The notes under the pieces: model-generated | The model's input: the letters and a program-made list of their open reading frames with translations, nothing else | The model's database searches: none | What the model was told of the DNA's origin: nothing | Assembly (NCBI RefSeq): GCF_042186555.1 | Contig: NC_133330.1 | Coordinates: forward strand, 344,999,165-345,063,164 | DNA length: 64,000 bases | Source: Aquarana catesbeiana | Taxonomy: Eukaryota > Chordata > Amphibia > Anura > Ranidae | Direction of reading: 5' to 3' | Made by a program: the position numbers and the translations under genes | In this document: positions 1-11,490 of the stretch, piece by piece | Layout of the letters: each line of letters opens with the position of its first letter | Position numbering within the stretch: position 1 is the stretch's first letter

Positions 1-577
1 AACGTTCACCCTGAATTCACATGGTTTTAGATGGATCCAAACTGAAAAATGTGTAAAAGTTGTGTGAAAACATTTATAAATAGTGACGCTCTGATAGTAA
101 TTTTGTAATTGAAGGTATTTAATGAAAGTGTTTTTTATGCTTTGAGATGTTTTTCTTTCATACAGAAAGCTAAAAGACTTTATCCCGATGTCACAGAAGA
201 TGGAGAGGGGGAATTAGTGACATTGTCAGAGGGTGACGGGGTCAGCCAAGGCTCAGTCAGCCCGGTAAATTCTCTCGTCTCTCATCACTTACACTTCCAT
301 CTACCTGTGTAAACTTTCCACAACTCTTCTTCAGACTAAGCCACTTAAACCTTTTCTGTAAGAAATTTCAGTTCATTGGTTTCCGGATCTGTCTTATTTA
401 GAAGCCAGACAAGCTAATCACAGCCCTGCAAAAAAAGTGCCAGTGAAGGCCTAGGGGCCGTCAACCACAGTTTCGGTAGCCCAATATTTACTCCAATGGT
501 ACAAGATAATCACAGGTCTGCAGGTAATATTCTGAGGCAGAGGCATTTCTAGACCCTGGCACCAAGGGCACAGTCCC
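1..577. other. No gene seen; apparently single-copy sequence
   Basis: AT-rich to mixed sequence with no recognisable coding region, element terminus or tandem structure. Short open frames here have no recognisable domain. It leads directly into the 20-bp array that follows. Confidence 0.5.
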
Positions 578-1480
578 CAGGTCTTCTGCTGAGTTCCCAT
601 GTCTTTTGTTGAGTTCCCAGGTCTTCTGCTGAGTTCCCATGTCTTTTGTTGAGTTCCCAGGTCTTCTGCTGAGTTCCCAGGTCTTCTGCTGAGTTCCCAG
701 GTCTTCTACTGAGTAGTCTGCATCAGCTACTGAGTGCTAATTGTCTTCTACTGAGTTCCCATGTCTTCTACTCAGTGGTGTGGGTCTTCTACTGAATGCT
801 AATGGTGTTTGCTTGAGTTCCCCAAGTCTTCTACTAAGTGCCCCAAGTCTCCTACTGAGTGGCCTGCATCTTCTACTGAGTGCTAATGGTCTTCTACTGA
901 GTTCCCATGTCTTCTACTGAATGCTAATGGTGTTTGCTTGAGCTCCCCAAGTCTTTTACTAAGTGCCCCAAGTCTCCTACTGAGTGACCTGCATCTTCCA
1001 CTGAGTGGTCTTCTACTGAGTTCCCTAGATCTTCACCTGAGTTCCCCAAGTCTACTACTGAGTGCCTCGTGTCTCCTACTGAGTGGCCTGGGTCTCCTTC
1101 ACTGCAGTGTTACCAATATGCCATCTATTTCTATTATTTTCTAGGTCCTCTACTGAGTAGCCTTGGTCTTCTACAGAGTGCCCTAGGTCTTCTACTAAGT
1201 GCTCTGGGTCTTCTACTGATTTCCCTAGGTCTTTGTCTGAGTTCCCCAACTCTTCTGCTTTTCCAAAGTCTTCTATGGAGTTGCCCAAGTGGCCTGGGTC
1301 TCCTTTACTGCAGTGTTGCCATAATGCAATGTATTGCTACTGAGTTACCCGGATCCTCTACTGAGTGGCCTCGGTCTTCTACTGAGTGGCCTCGGTCTAT
1401 TACTGAGTGGCCTTGGTCTTCTACTAAGTGCTCTAGGTCTTCTACTGAGTTCCCTAGGTCTCCATCTCAGTTCCCCGCCC
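578..1480 (+). repeat. Degenerate 20-bp minisatellite (GTCTTCTACTGAGTTCCCAG-type)
   Basis: About 900 bp of units reading roughly 'gagttcccaggtcttctgct', clean between 590 and 710 and then increasingly diverged with inserted variants such as 'gagtgctaatg'. A larger internal duplication is visible: a segment near 1080-1130 (ggcctgggtctccttcactg...) recurs near 1287-1335. Open frames over this stretch, rich in Leu and Ser, are repeat translations and not genes. Confidence 0.85.
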
Positions 1481-1865
1481 CTTGTGACATCACAGACAGG
1501 GGCATGCTTGGTCGAAGACATCACATGGCGACGGGATCACTGGCTGACGTCATGGGGTGGCCCCTCCCCTTAGCAATGTAAGAAATATCAGATGGTGGAG
1601 CAGGCAGTTGGAAGGAGCATTTGACAAGGCCAGAGGTTTTTCTTTTTTTTTTTCTTTTTTCGAGTCAAATGATGATTGATGATGGATCTACTTCGGGGGA
1701 TCTACTTCGGGGGACTTTGTTTTTTTATTTTTTTAATAAAGGAATTGTCAAAAACTCATGTTGTGACTATACTCACTTTTTACAAGTTTTTTGGTGAATT
1801 GGAAGGGGTTCTATGTACTCCATAATCATTCACATAGGGGGGAGCAGGGACCTGGGGTTCCCCTT
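1481..1865. other. No gene seen; T-rich tract
   Basis: The stretch includes a T-rich run (about 1640-1660) and a short direct duplication 'gatctacttcgggg' near 1685-1712. I see no element ends or coding signal. Confidence 0.45.
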
Positions 1866-2445
1866 GTTTAAGGGGGCTTCCAGATTCTGATAAGTCCCCC
1901 CACCCACAGACCCCGACAATCACCACCCAGGGTCGTGGGATAGAGGCCCTTGTCCATCATCGACATGGGGACAAGGTGCTTTGGAGTTGGGGGGGGGGCA
2001 GAGCCTGGCCTTTTGGGTTGCATGCTCGGATAAGGGTCTGGTATGGATTTTGGGTGGGACCCCACGCCGTTTTTAAAAAGAAAATTTGCTGTGGGGTTCC
2101 CCTTAGAATCAATAACAGACCCGAAGAGCCTAGTATGGTTTGGGGGGGGGATCCCACGCTGTTTTTATTCTGACTTTTCCATTGCCGGCATTCTTTTGTC
2201 TTTCTGAATGGCCCCATTATCCTCTGGAACACACACGGGTCCCAGAAGGCAGCAGGGGGGAAAACGGAGGAGGGCTCGCCGCAGAAGAGGAAATTACGCA
2301 CTGCGCCGCGGCCAAGCTAGGACAAAAGTACACTATGTACTTCAATAAAGGTAAGAAAAAAATAAAAATAAATAGTTATCCAAAAATGGGGGGTGGTCTT
2401 TACTTTAAGACCAAGTTGTAAAAGTGGGTGGAACTCCGCTTTAAG
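1866..2445. repeat. Dispersed repeat, unclassified, probably DNA-transposon derived
   Basis: Parts match a second copy at 16540-16900. The segment around 1940-1990 ('cccagggtcgtgggatagag', 'gacaaggtgctttggagttg') corresponds to 16775-16840. The segment near 2020-2045 ('gcatgctcggataagggtc') is the reverse complement of 16685-16710. The end at 2425-2445 is 'tggaactccgctttaagg', the reverse complement of the start of the repeat at 37353. That end motif is common in ranid frog sequence as I recall it. The proline-rich open frame on the minus strand is part of the repeat. Family assignment needs a repeat library. Confidence 0.6.
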
Positions 2446-2528
2446 GACGCGGCGGCTGGCTTCCCGGGCCACTCCTTCTCAAAAAGTGTATCATAAAGTG
2501 TATATACAGTATATTCATATATATCTAT

Positions 2529-3110
2529 TAGACATGTGCGATTCGATTCGTAACGAATAGATTTTCATAGGAATTTGTTAGTATTCGTACATTCGGATCG
2601 ATTCGAATATCCGAATAGCTGAAAGAACCAAAACATGAAAATTACGAATAAGCAAAATAACAAACACTCGAAAATACGAACTTACGAATGGACGACCTTA
2701 CGAAAATACGAAACTCCGAAACAGTAAAAGAAAGAGAATGCCATCTATAACGAATGATTTACATTTCAGATTTTCAATCCTTTGTCTGTTCGTAATTTCG
2801 TATGTTCGTATTTTCATTCGTGTGTGGTGATTTTGTTTCTTTGCCTGTTCGCAATTTCGTTTGTTCGTGTTCTCGAATCGTTCTTTTGAATGGACAGTGT
2901 AAGTGTATCTTAATATGTAGTGTACCGAATTTAAACGAAAATTATTATCTAACAAAATTACGAATTTCGAATCAAAGAAAATTACAAATCGTTTTGTATC
3001 AAAGAAAATATAACTGTTACGAAAATACGAACGAGTCTGAATATGAAAACTCGCCGTTATGAATCAACGGAAACGTAAAGAAACGAACGAAACAAACTCT
3101 GCAAGTGTAT
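2529..3110. repeat. AT-rich interspersed element with 'tagacatgtgc' terminus
   Basis: It starts with 'tagacatgtgcgattcgatt' and is filled with 'cgaat/ttcgt' words. The same terminus is seen, inverted, at the right end of the repeat at 51580-52151 ('gaattgcacatgtcta') and, diverged, at 58358-58468. This indicates a dispersed family with a conserved end of about 16 bp. The right boundary is uncertain; 'tgcaagtgtatt' near 3100 may be a decayed inverted end. No coding capacity is seen, so it is probably a non-autonomous DNA element. Confidence 0.6.
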
Positions 3111-4136
3111 TTCCTCCAGAGCTTAGTAAACGAGGGGAAGCTCTGCTGACTTCATCATCCAATCATGGCCAAGCAAAATGCTGTCTTTTTTTTTTTTTTC
3201 CTTGCACGTGATTCTGTATTCTTTGTACAGTGAAGCTTCCCCCCACCCCATTTACTTAGCTCTGGAGATTGCATCTTGTGCAACAGGCAAAGCCAAAGTT
3301 GCATTCAAGTCACACCCATCCAAAGTGGCATCAAAGTTGCCATGTAAAGTCGCAATGGAAATCGCAGGACTTTGGCGTCACACAAGCGTCATTGTAGAGC
3401 CACGTAATCTATGATGGGGATCAGGTTGTACGCGATGATGAGGATTTCGATGCGTTTGATAAGTTCAGGAATCTGTCGGCCCCCCCATGAAGTGCGTCTT
3501 CCCAGCGGCGGGGCTTCCAATGGTTAAACGCCAATCAGCCGCCAATCCCCTCTTGTTATGCGGAGTCTGGTCTGAGACGAGGAGAAGAGCCGGGATTATT
3601 CGTGAAAACAAACAATCCTCCCATAATTGCTTTCCATTCAGCAGGCCTGAGCTGCACGTCTTAGGGAGAGAGCCGCTGTCTCCAGGTAGAAAGGCTCGGC
3701 CTTGCGCCGGATTGGACGAGGACGCCGCTCACCTTAATGCGCGTTTTGTTGCCTTTGATCCGTCACAATGGAGGAACCGGCAGAACATCTTCCAGTCTCT
3801 TCAGAGGGACCGACACACTTGTTCTAGAACATTCCACTTCAATCGTCCATATTGTCTGCAGGTCGGCGCTATATTCACCTGAGGAATGTGTCAGCCAATC
3901 ACAGCACTTATCATAATGTATTTATATATCAATGCACTTAGCAATGCGGAGAGCGGCCTGGGGGCGTCTGTAGGGGGAGGGGAGGCTTGTGACTTAATTG
4001 GCCAAAACACTTCACATCAATCCTTCCAGGAAATAGAAAGATACTTTGTGTCACTCCAAGTGTCAGAGAAACATCGGAGATCAGAAACTCCTTTTATAAT
4101 TACAAAGTAACAAATCCGAAGATTTATATCTTATAT
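3111..4136. other. Single-copy-looking sequence, no confirmed gene
   Basis: A plus-strand open frame of 131 codons (3487-3882) has mixed composition, unlike the repeat-derived frames, but no recognisable domain, and nothing visible marks exon borders. It may be chance or conserved non-coding sequence. A G-rich run occurs near 3960-3980. I do not call a gene here. Confidence 0.4.
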
Positions 4137-6110
4137 CATCTCCTGTATTATGTCTGCAGTCTCTGATCATCTCCTGTACTATGTCTGCAGTCTCTGATCA
4201 TCTCCTGTATTATGTCTGCAGTCTCTGATCATCTCCTGTATTATGTCTGCAGTCTCTGATCATCTCCTGTACTATGTCTGCAGTCTCTGATCATCTCCTG
4301 TACTATGTCTGCAGTCTCTGATCATCTCCTGTACTATGTCTGCAGTCTCTGATCATCTCCTGTATTATGTCTGCAGTCTCTGATCATCTCCTGTATTATG
4401 TCTGCAGTCTCTGATCATCTCCTGTACTATGTCTGCAGTCTCTGATCATCTCCTGTATTATGTCTGCAGTCTCTGATCATCTCCTGTATTATGTCTGCAG
4501 TCTCTGATCATCTCCTGTACTATGTCTGCAGTCTCTGATCATCTCCTGTATTATGTCTGCAGTCTCTGATCATCTCCTGTACTATGTCTGCAGTCTCTGA
4601 TCATCTCCTGTATTATGTCTGCAGTCTCTGATCATCTCCTGTATTATGTCTGCAGTCTCTGATCATCTCCTGTATTATGTCTGCAGTCTCTGATCATCTC
4701 CTGTACTATGTCTGCAGTCTCTGATCATCTCCTGTATTATGTCTGCAGTCTCTGATCATCTCCTGTACTATGTCTGCAGTCTCTGATCATCTCCTGTACT
4801 ATGTCTGCAGTCTCTGATCATCTCCTGTATTATGTCTGCAGTCTCTGATCATCTCCTGTACTATGTCTGCAGTCTCTGATCATCTCCTGTATTATGTCTG
4901 CAGTCTCTGATCATCTCCTGTACTATGTCTGCAGTCTCTGATCATCTCCTGTATTATGTCTGCAGTCTCTGATCATCTCCTGTACTATGTCTGCAGTCTC
5001 TGATCATCTCCTGTATTATGTCTGCAGTCTCTGATCATCTCCTGTATTATGTCTGCAGTCTCTGATCATCTCCTGTATTATGTCTGCAGTCTCTGATCAT
5101 CTCCTGTACTATGTCTGCAGTCTCTGATCGTCTCCTGTATTATGTCTGCAGTCTCTGATCATCTCCTGTATTATGTCTGCAGTCTCTGATCATCTCCTGT
5201 ACTATGTCTGCAGTCTCTGATCGTCTCCTGTATTATGTCTGCAGTCTCTGATCATCTCCTGTACTATGTCTGCAGTCTCTGATCGTCTCCTGTATTATGT
5301 CTGCAGTCTCTGATCATCTCCTGTATTATGTCTGCAGTCTCTGATCATCTCCTGTACTATGTCTGCAGTCTCTGATCATCTCCTGTACTATGTCTGCAGT
5401 CTCTGATCATCTCCTGTACTATGTCTGCAGTCTCTGATCGTCTCTTGTATTATGTTTGCAGTCTCTGATCATCTCCTGTATTATGTCTGCAGTCTCTGAT
5501 CGTCTCTTGTATTATGTCTGCAGTCTCTGATCATCTCCTGTACTATGTCTGCAGTCTCTGATCATCTCCTGTACCATGTCTGCAGTCTCTGATCATCTCC
5601 TGTATTATGTCTGCAGTCTCTGATCATCTCCTGTATTATGTCTGCAGTCTCTGATCATCTCCTGTACTATGTCTGCAGTCTCTGATCATCTCCTGTATTA
5701 TGTCTGCAGTCTCTGATCATCTCCTGTACTATGTCTGCAGTCTCTGATCATCTCCTGTACTATGTCTGCAGTCTCTGATCATCTCCTGTATTATGTCTGC
5801 AGTCTCTGATCATCTCCTGTACTATGTCTGCAGTCTCTGATCATCTCCTGTACTATGTCTGCAGTCTCTGATCATCTCCTGTATTATGTCTGCAGTCTCT
5901 GATCATCTCCTGTATTATGTCTGCAGTCTCTGATCATCTCCTGTACTATGTCTGCAGTCTCTGATCATCTCCTGTACTATGTCTGCAGTCTCTGATCATC
6001 TCCTGTATTATGTCTGCAGTCTCTGATCATCTCCTGTATTATGTCTGCAGTCTCTGATCATCTCATGTATTATGTCTGCAGTTTCTAATCATCTCTTGTA
6101 GTATATCTGC
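4137..6110 (+). repeat. 31-bp minisatellite array, about 63 copies
   Basis: The unit is 'tctcctgtattatgtctgca' + 'gtctctgatca' (31 bp), each copy carrying a CTGCAG (PstI) and usually a TGATCA (BclI) site. Copies differ mainly by T/C at one position (tattatg/tactatg) and by A/G in 'atcatctcc/atcgtctcc', so homogenisation is high. The array decays at its right end (6060-6110). Confidence 0.97.
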
Positions 6111-7435
6111 CAGGGGTGGCCCATGCATTAAGGGTGGATGGGCACCGCCCCCTCTATGAATAATGTATAGTTTCATGCATATCATATTTGTAGCACTAAC
6201 TCTCGGTGGATCTGCTGGTTTAAAGCGGGCTTGTTACCTTCACTCTCCTTCCCTCTGTTTCACCGGCACCGGGTCTAGGGGTCCCGTTGAGTTTACCTCT
6301 GGACGATATAAGCACCAAACACTTGAGTATATTTTCCAATGCTTTAATGAACAAGTAATAAAGGAAGTAGCAGGAAAGAGGCAGAAGGAAAGCTGCAGGG
6401 AAGCTCAAATACCTTTCCTTAGTATTCTGTAGAACATTCCTTGTAATTGATCACTTGTAGTAGAAAGCGCTCCCCTCGTAGGATTCAATCTTTGCTTGCC
6501 TGGATAGGCCTCTCTCACTTGTCTAGCAGCCAGTACGTAGCACGAACAAAAGTCTCTGCCACAGACTTGCTTGAAATAAACCCGTACGATCCTCTGCCAC
6601 AGGATGTATTGGTTGGGGATGAATGTCAGACGCAGTACTTGGACCTCTAAGCCAACCCGGCAGTACCATGCAGTAAGATTACTTCAGGATACGTCCTCCA
6701 ACCGAGTCACCAGGCCCCTCTCCAGACCAGCACTCTGCATGATCCTTCCATGACGGCTCCTCCCCTGGGATCTCCTCGGTTGTCCAGCTTCTTCACTCAG
6801 GATAGACAGCTCAGGACCGTTCCTCGGCTGCTGTGGTAGGCCCCAGACAGGCTTCTGGGCCCACCCACACGCCGCAGCGGTGCGGATCTCCGGAACGGAG
6901 GACCACGAGGTGGTACTCTAACACATACCTGTCAGCCAGGAGGGCCAGCAGGTGGCTGAAAACAAACCCCTAAATATGGCGTCTGTCCCATAAATACCCT
7001 CTCCCAGAATGCAACTCGGAGGACCACCTCCACTGAGTTATCTCCGGGACAGAGGAGCATCCATACGCTTCGACACGTTGTCTTTCCAACACCGACCCAT
7101 GGTGACAACGACACCCACCGGCTCAGTGCGGAACCACACACAACCCAGCCAATGGTGACAACGACACCCACCGGCTCAGTGCGGAACCACACACAACCCA
7201 GCCAATGGTGACAACGACACCCACCGGCTCAGTGCGGAACCACACACAACCCAGCCAATGGTGACAACGACACCCACCGGCTCAGTGCGGAACCACACAC
7301 AACCCAGCCAAGCTGGAACAGAGGCAAATCTAACTTCACCTAACAAGTGACCCACTAGATTTACCTATCAGCGGTAGATTAAAAAATCTACCAGCGCTAC
7401 ATATTCATACCCCTAGTCAGGTGTCCGGCCCCCTT
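6111..7435. repeat. Dispersed repeat-like region, unclassified
   Basis: It begins with 'aggggtggcccatgcattaa', which resembles the end of a frog repeat family also glimpsed near 57990. The middle (about 6215-6950) is pyrimidine-rich with no intact frame and is similar in style to 56716-57750 (short promoter-like and GC-rich blocks), which may be a related family. No transposase, RT or LTR ends could be fixed by eye. Confidence 0.4.
7099..7311 (+). repeat. 53-bp tandem repeat, 4 copies
   Basis: The 53-bp unit starts 'atggtgacaacgacaccc' and ends 'acacacaacccagcca'. Four nearly identical copies lie head to tail inside the dispersed-repeat region, indicating recent local amplification. Confidence 0.95.
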
Positions 7436-8340
7436 TCGGACACCGTGCGCCTGAATTACAGCAGCGGGGGGAGGGGGGTGTATTTTTGAAGCACCTGATT
7501 AGAGCCATAGGCTTCAAACTAGGGTGGAGTCGTGGCGCAGAGCATTGCGCTCGGAGTCCACCCAGATGTGTTTTAAAAGCAAATGAATATTTGCTTTTCT
7601 AACACTGAATCGCCTCTCCGCCAATCAGGAAGCACAGGTCTGTTACCGATTGGTTGAAAGGTCAGGCGATCCTATTGGACACTTAGGAGGAGGGGAGGAG
7701 ATGCACGGTGGAAGCCGCCATGATCTCAGAAGGGAAGAGGACATGGAAGACGCTGCAAGATGCCCCCTGCAGCCTGATCCCCTGCCCAATGATCCCCGAT
7801 GTGCCTGCCGATTGGGTAAGTGCCGGTGGACCAGTAAACAGCGGGGGGGTTGAGGTGCTGCGGGGGGAGGGGTGGTTGTTTGCCGCCTCCCCAAGCAAAA
7901 AACCAAGCTCCTCCTATCCAACTTTTTTTCTGCTGCCCCCAGTGTGCTTTCCAGCCCCCCTGAGCTCCCCCCCTCCCCCCCGCATGGGGATCTGTCAGGA
8001 TGAAGAGATATGTCATTTACCGCCCCCTTCCTTTTCTGTATAGACAGAGCGAATGATCAGTACCAATCACTGACTCTGTCCATTCATAACTGAGGCAAAG
8101 TAAACTGTTTACTATGCTTCATGTTATGAATGGACAGGAAGCCTCTGTACAGAGCTCTTCATTCAGTGCCGCTGAGGCTGCGGAGAGGGAGATCGCCATG
8201 TCCTCAATCTTCTTCCTCTGTATCAAAGGTGAATCATCAAAGGTCTGTTTGGACCCCCCGATATCTCACCAAAGCCCCCCAAATGGGGCTCCTAAAAATG
8301 TTTTTTAAAATAATATTGTAAAATAAAAAATAAAAGTACT
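7436..8340. repeat. Composite of dispersed repeats shared with 46010-46390, 57991-58350 and 36861-37150
   Basis: Three homologies are visible. 7436-7640 (gcgcctgaattacagcag..., 'gccaatcaggaagc') matches 46010-46150. The minus strand of 7650-7925 ('ttttttgcttggggaggcgg', 'ggtccaccggcacttaccc') matches the plus strand of 57991-58350. 8030-8200 ('gtaaactgtttactatgctt') matches 36861-37110 in opposite orientation. These are several non-coding, probably DNA-transposon-derived modules. Confidence 0.65.
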
Positions 8341-9640
8341 GACACCAGTGGTGAAACTCCCCGGGTCACGAAGGTCGCACTTGCGTTCCACCACCGGGCT
8401 CCGAGGGAAGGGCCGCGGACGGGGGTCAGGGGTCAGGGGACCTGAAGGTTCTACTTGCTGTATATTGGGACCTGTCAGGATTTATTCATGCAGACTTCTA
8501 AATGTTTTGGAAAAGTCCATCTTTGGGGGGCGGCGTTGGTCTGGTGATCAGGTGGGGTGGGGGGGTTAGGGGTCATGTCGGGGTCATGTCGGGGTCATGT
8601 CGGGGGTTATGTGGCATTTAATGACCGATCATTTCTTTGGGTGTGATAATATATAACATGCAATAAAATCTATTCCTATCTCGCACTCTATTATACAATA
8701 TAATATTTACCGTCTGGTGAGTCACATGATAATTTCTGTCTTTGGCGTCTATAAAACGATAAACCACAAAGTTCAAAGCCAACCTGCAGCAAGCAGCCAA
8801 TCAGATCTCAGCGTTATTATTCGGACCTCTCTGTGCTGGGCAGAGGGGGATCTTCTGATTATTATGGGTTGTATCACTTTAAATATCATTACAGCTCTGA
8901 TCCCCATTAATTGGCGTATTCCATGCGCACCTGTCTCCGTATGACGTCAGCCGCCATAATCCGTCCAATCAGTGGTGACATAACAGGTTTAAATCCTCTT
9001 ATCTTTAAAATGTAAATGGTGAGATAAATGCCATTCATGGGGATGGCTGTGCGGGGCTGGAGGGTCATTACTTCCAATCCTCTGCAGGGATAATGCAGGT
9101 AATCACATCGTAATGTTTTGTGACCCCCCCCAATACAAAGCCCCCAATGAAGGTCCACAAAGATGGACGGGGGTGATAATCGGTGTCATTCACATTCCAG
9201 CCTCTGCCCAACGACCCGGCAATGATGGAGGATTATACGGCCCCCACAAGTTGGAATGTAGAAATGATTATCAGGTGTGTCGTTTTATAGTCACAGGATG
9301 TAGTGCAAGATACAATCGGGGGCCACCCCCCTAACGCCATAACCCCTCCCCCAACCCCATCTCCATCATGTGCAGAACAGGTGCAATGCTGACAATCAGA
9401 TCTGAGAGGGAACCCCCATTATAAATTAGGAAAGGGGGAGACTATCGGGAGATGAGGTGACAAAGCCCTCTGGGACCCCGGGGACCCGATCACTGGAACA
9501 CCTGGGGGGACCCCTCTTTCTATGTCACATCCGTCTGCCTGGAAATGTCACAACAAGAGCCATGAAAAGGTTTTCATTCTGTCATCACCTCCAAAGTACA
9601 GATACAGAGATGTGCAATGCAAAGACATACAGGCACAGGT
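8341..9640. other. No gene seen; mostly single-copy-looking sequence
   Basis: Mixed-composition sequence with a short 11-bp direct repeat 'ggggtcatgtc' (3 copies, about 8569-8603). No coding exon, element terminus or RNA gene could be supported. Confidence 0.4.
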
Positions 9641-9841
9641 GTGGAGACAGGTATTTAATATCGGGGGGCAGCTAGTCACCAATATACAGGTATAGGAGAG
9701 GTATATAATGACAGGGGGTACCTGGGACCAATATAGAGGCATAAACCAACCAGGTATATACTACCAGCTAGTCATCAATATACAGGTATGAGACAGGTAT
9801 ATATTGTCAGGGTCAGCACAACATTAATATATATATATATA
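9641..9841 (+). repeat. Left part of the 'acaggtata' array, interrupted by Tc1 copy A
   Basis: Degenerate units containing 'acaggtatag' and 'caatatacaggtat' resemble those that continue at 11513 beyond the Tc1 insertion. It ends in an (AT)n run (about 9828-9842) that supplied the TA target. Confidence 0.7.
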
Positions 9842-9843
9842 TA

Positions 9844-11490
9844 CAGTATCTGACAAAAGTAAGTACACCCCTCAGTGACATTTGTGTAAATCTTTTCTTC
9901 TCTCTTTTCATGTGACAACACTGAAGAAATGACACTTGTCTACAATGTAAAGTAGTGAGTGTACAGCTTGTATAACAGTGTAAATTTGCTGTCCCCTCAA
10001 AATAACTCAACACACAGCCATTAATGTCTAAACCGCTGGCAACAAAAGTCAGTACACCCCTAAGTGAAAATCTCCAAATTGGGCCCAATTAGCCATTTTC
10101 CCTCCCCGGTGTCATGTGACTCGTTAGTGTTACAAGGTCTCAGGTGTGAATGGGGAGCAGGTGTGTTAAATTTGGTGTTATGGCTCTCACTCTCTCATAC
10201 TGGTCACTGGAAGTACAACATGGCACCTCATGGCAAAGAACTCTCTGAGGATCTAAAAAAAAAAGAATTGTTGCTCTACATAAAGATGGCCTAGGCTATA
10301 AGAAGATTGCCAAGACCCTGAAACTGAGCTGCAGCACGGTGGCCAAGACCATACAGCGGTATAACAGGACAGGTTCCACTCAGAACAGGCCTCGCCATGG
10401 TCCACCAAAGAAGTTGAGGTCTCGTGCTCAGCGTCATATCCAGAGGTTGTCTTTGGGAAATAGACGTATGAGTGCTGCCAGCATTGCTGCAGAGGTTGTA
10501 GGGGTGGGGGGGTCAGCCTGTCAGTGCTCAGACCATACGCCGCACACTGCATCAAGGTGGTCTGCATGGCTGTCATCCCAGAAGGAAGCCTCTTCTAAAG
10601 ATGATGTACAAGAAAGTCCACAACAGTTTGCTGAAGACAAGCAGACTAAGGAGATGGATTACTGGAACCATGTCCTGTGGTCTGATGAGACCAAGATAAA
10701 CTTATTGGTTCAGATGGTGACAAGCGTGTGTGGGGGCAACCAGGTGAGGAGGACAAAGACAAGTGTGTCTTGTCTACAGTCAAGCATGGTGGTGGGAGTG
10801 TCATGGTCTGGGGCTGCATGAGTGCTGCCGGCACTGGGGGGCTACAGATCATTGAGGGGACCATGAATGCCAACATGTACTGTGACATACTGAAGAGGAG
10901 CATGATCCCCTCCCTTCAGAGACTGGACCGCAGGGCAGTATTCCAACATGATAACCACCCCAAACACTCCTCCAAGACCACCACTGCCTTGCTAAAGAAG
11001 CTGAGGGTAAAGGTGATGGACTGGCCAAGCATGTCTCCAGACCTAAACCCTATTGATCATCTGTGGGACATCCTCAAACGGAAGGTGGAGGCGGCAAGGT
11101 CTCTAACATCCACCAGCTCTGTGATGTCCTCATGGAGGAGGGGAAGAGGACTCCAGTGACAACCTGTGAAGATCTGGTGATCTCCATGCCCAAGAGGGTT
11201 AAGGCAGTGCTGGAAAATAATGGTGGCCACACAAAATATTGACACTTTGGGCCCAATTTGGAGATTTTCACTTAGGGTGTACTGACTTTTGTTGCCAGCG
11301 GTTTAGACATTAATGGCTGTGTGTTGAGTTATTTTGAGGGGACAGCAAATTTACACTGTTATACAAGCTGTACACTCACTACTTTACATTGTAGACAAGT
11401 GTCATTTCTTCAGTGTTGTCACATGAAAAGATAGAAGAAAAGATTTACACAAATGTCACTGAGGGGTGTACTTACTTTTGTGAGATACTG
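9844..11490 (+). mobile_element. Tc1-like transposon copy A, IR/DR type
   Basis: About 1.65 kb. Terminal inverted repeats of about 240 bp (9844-10087 and about 11247-11490) begin CAGTATCT and end AGATACTG. The left flank is TA (9842-9843); the right flank is TG, probably a mutated TA. Each arm has an outer (9852-9880; 11454-11484) and an inner (10041-10069; 11266-11294) copy of 'caaaagtaagtacacccct'-type sequence, the IR/DR arrangement known from fish and frog Tc1 elements. It carries a plus-strand transposase pseudogene and is inserted inside a tandem array. It is very similar to copy B. Confidence 0.95.
10220..11242 (+). pseudogene. Tc1-family transposase pseudogene (copy A)
   Basis: The transposase would bind the inverted repeats and catalyse cut-and-paste at TA. 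The start ATG at 10220 begins MAPHGKELSEDL. An N-terminal helix-turn-helix region follows (YKKIAKTL..TVAKTIQRY), then the PRHGPPKK linker and a DDE-type domain with WSDETKIN, FQHDNHPKH and SPDLNPIDHLWD. Several frameshifts break it: an extra A in the A-run near 10255, two extra G near 10505, another shift before about 10590, a missing T near 10705, and one near 11095. The third catalytic position (codon 11055-11057) is Asp, not the Glu usual in Tc1, after a 34-residue spacing. The natural stop is TGA at 11240-11242. It is inactive as it stands. Confidence 0.93.

Noticed and set aside
4137..6110. CRISPR-like array of regular repeats
   Set aside because: Units are directly contiguous 31-bp copies with no unique spacers; it is a vertebrate minisatellite. 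The same holds for the 32-, 38- and 39-bp arrays.
6215..7435. Possible LTR retrotransposon
   Set aside because: I could not find paired direct terminal repeats, a primer-binding site or any gag/pol similarity; left as an unclassified dispersed repeat.
7525..7575. tRNA-like sequence (A-box-like 'tggcgcagagc')
   Set aside because: No B box or cloverleaf follows, and a related copy at 46050 does not keep the pattern; it is part of a dispersed repeat.
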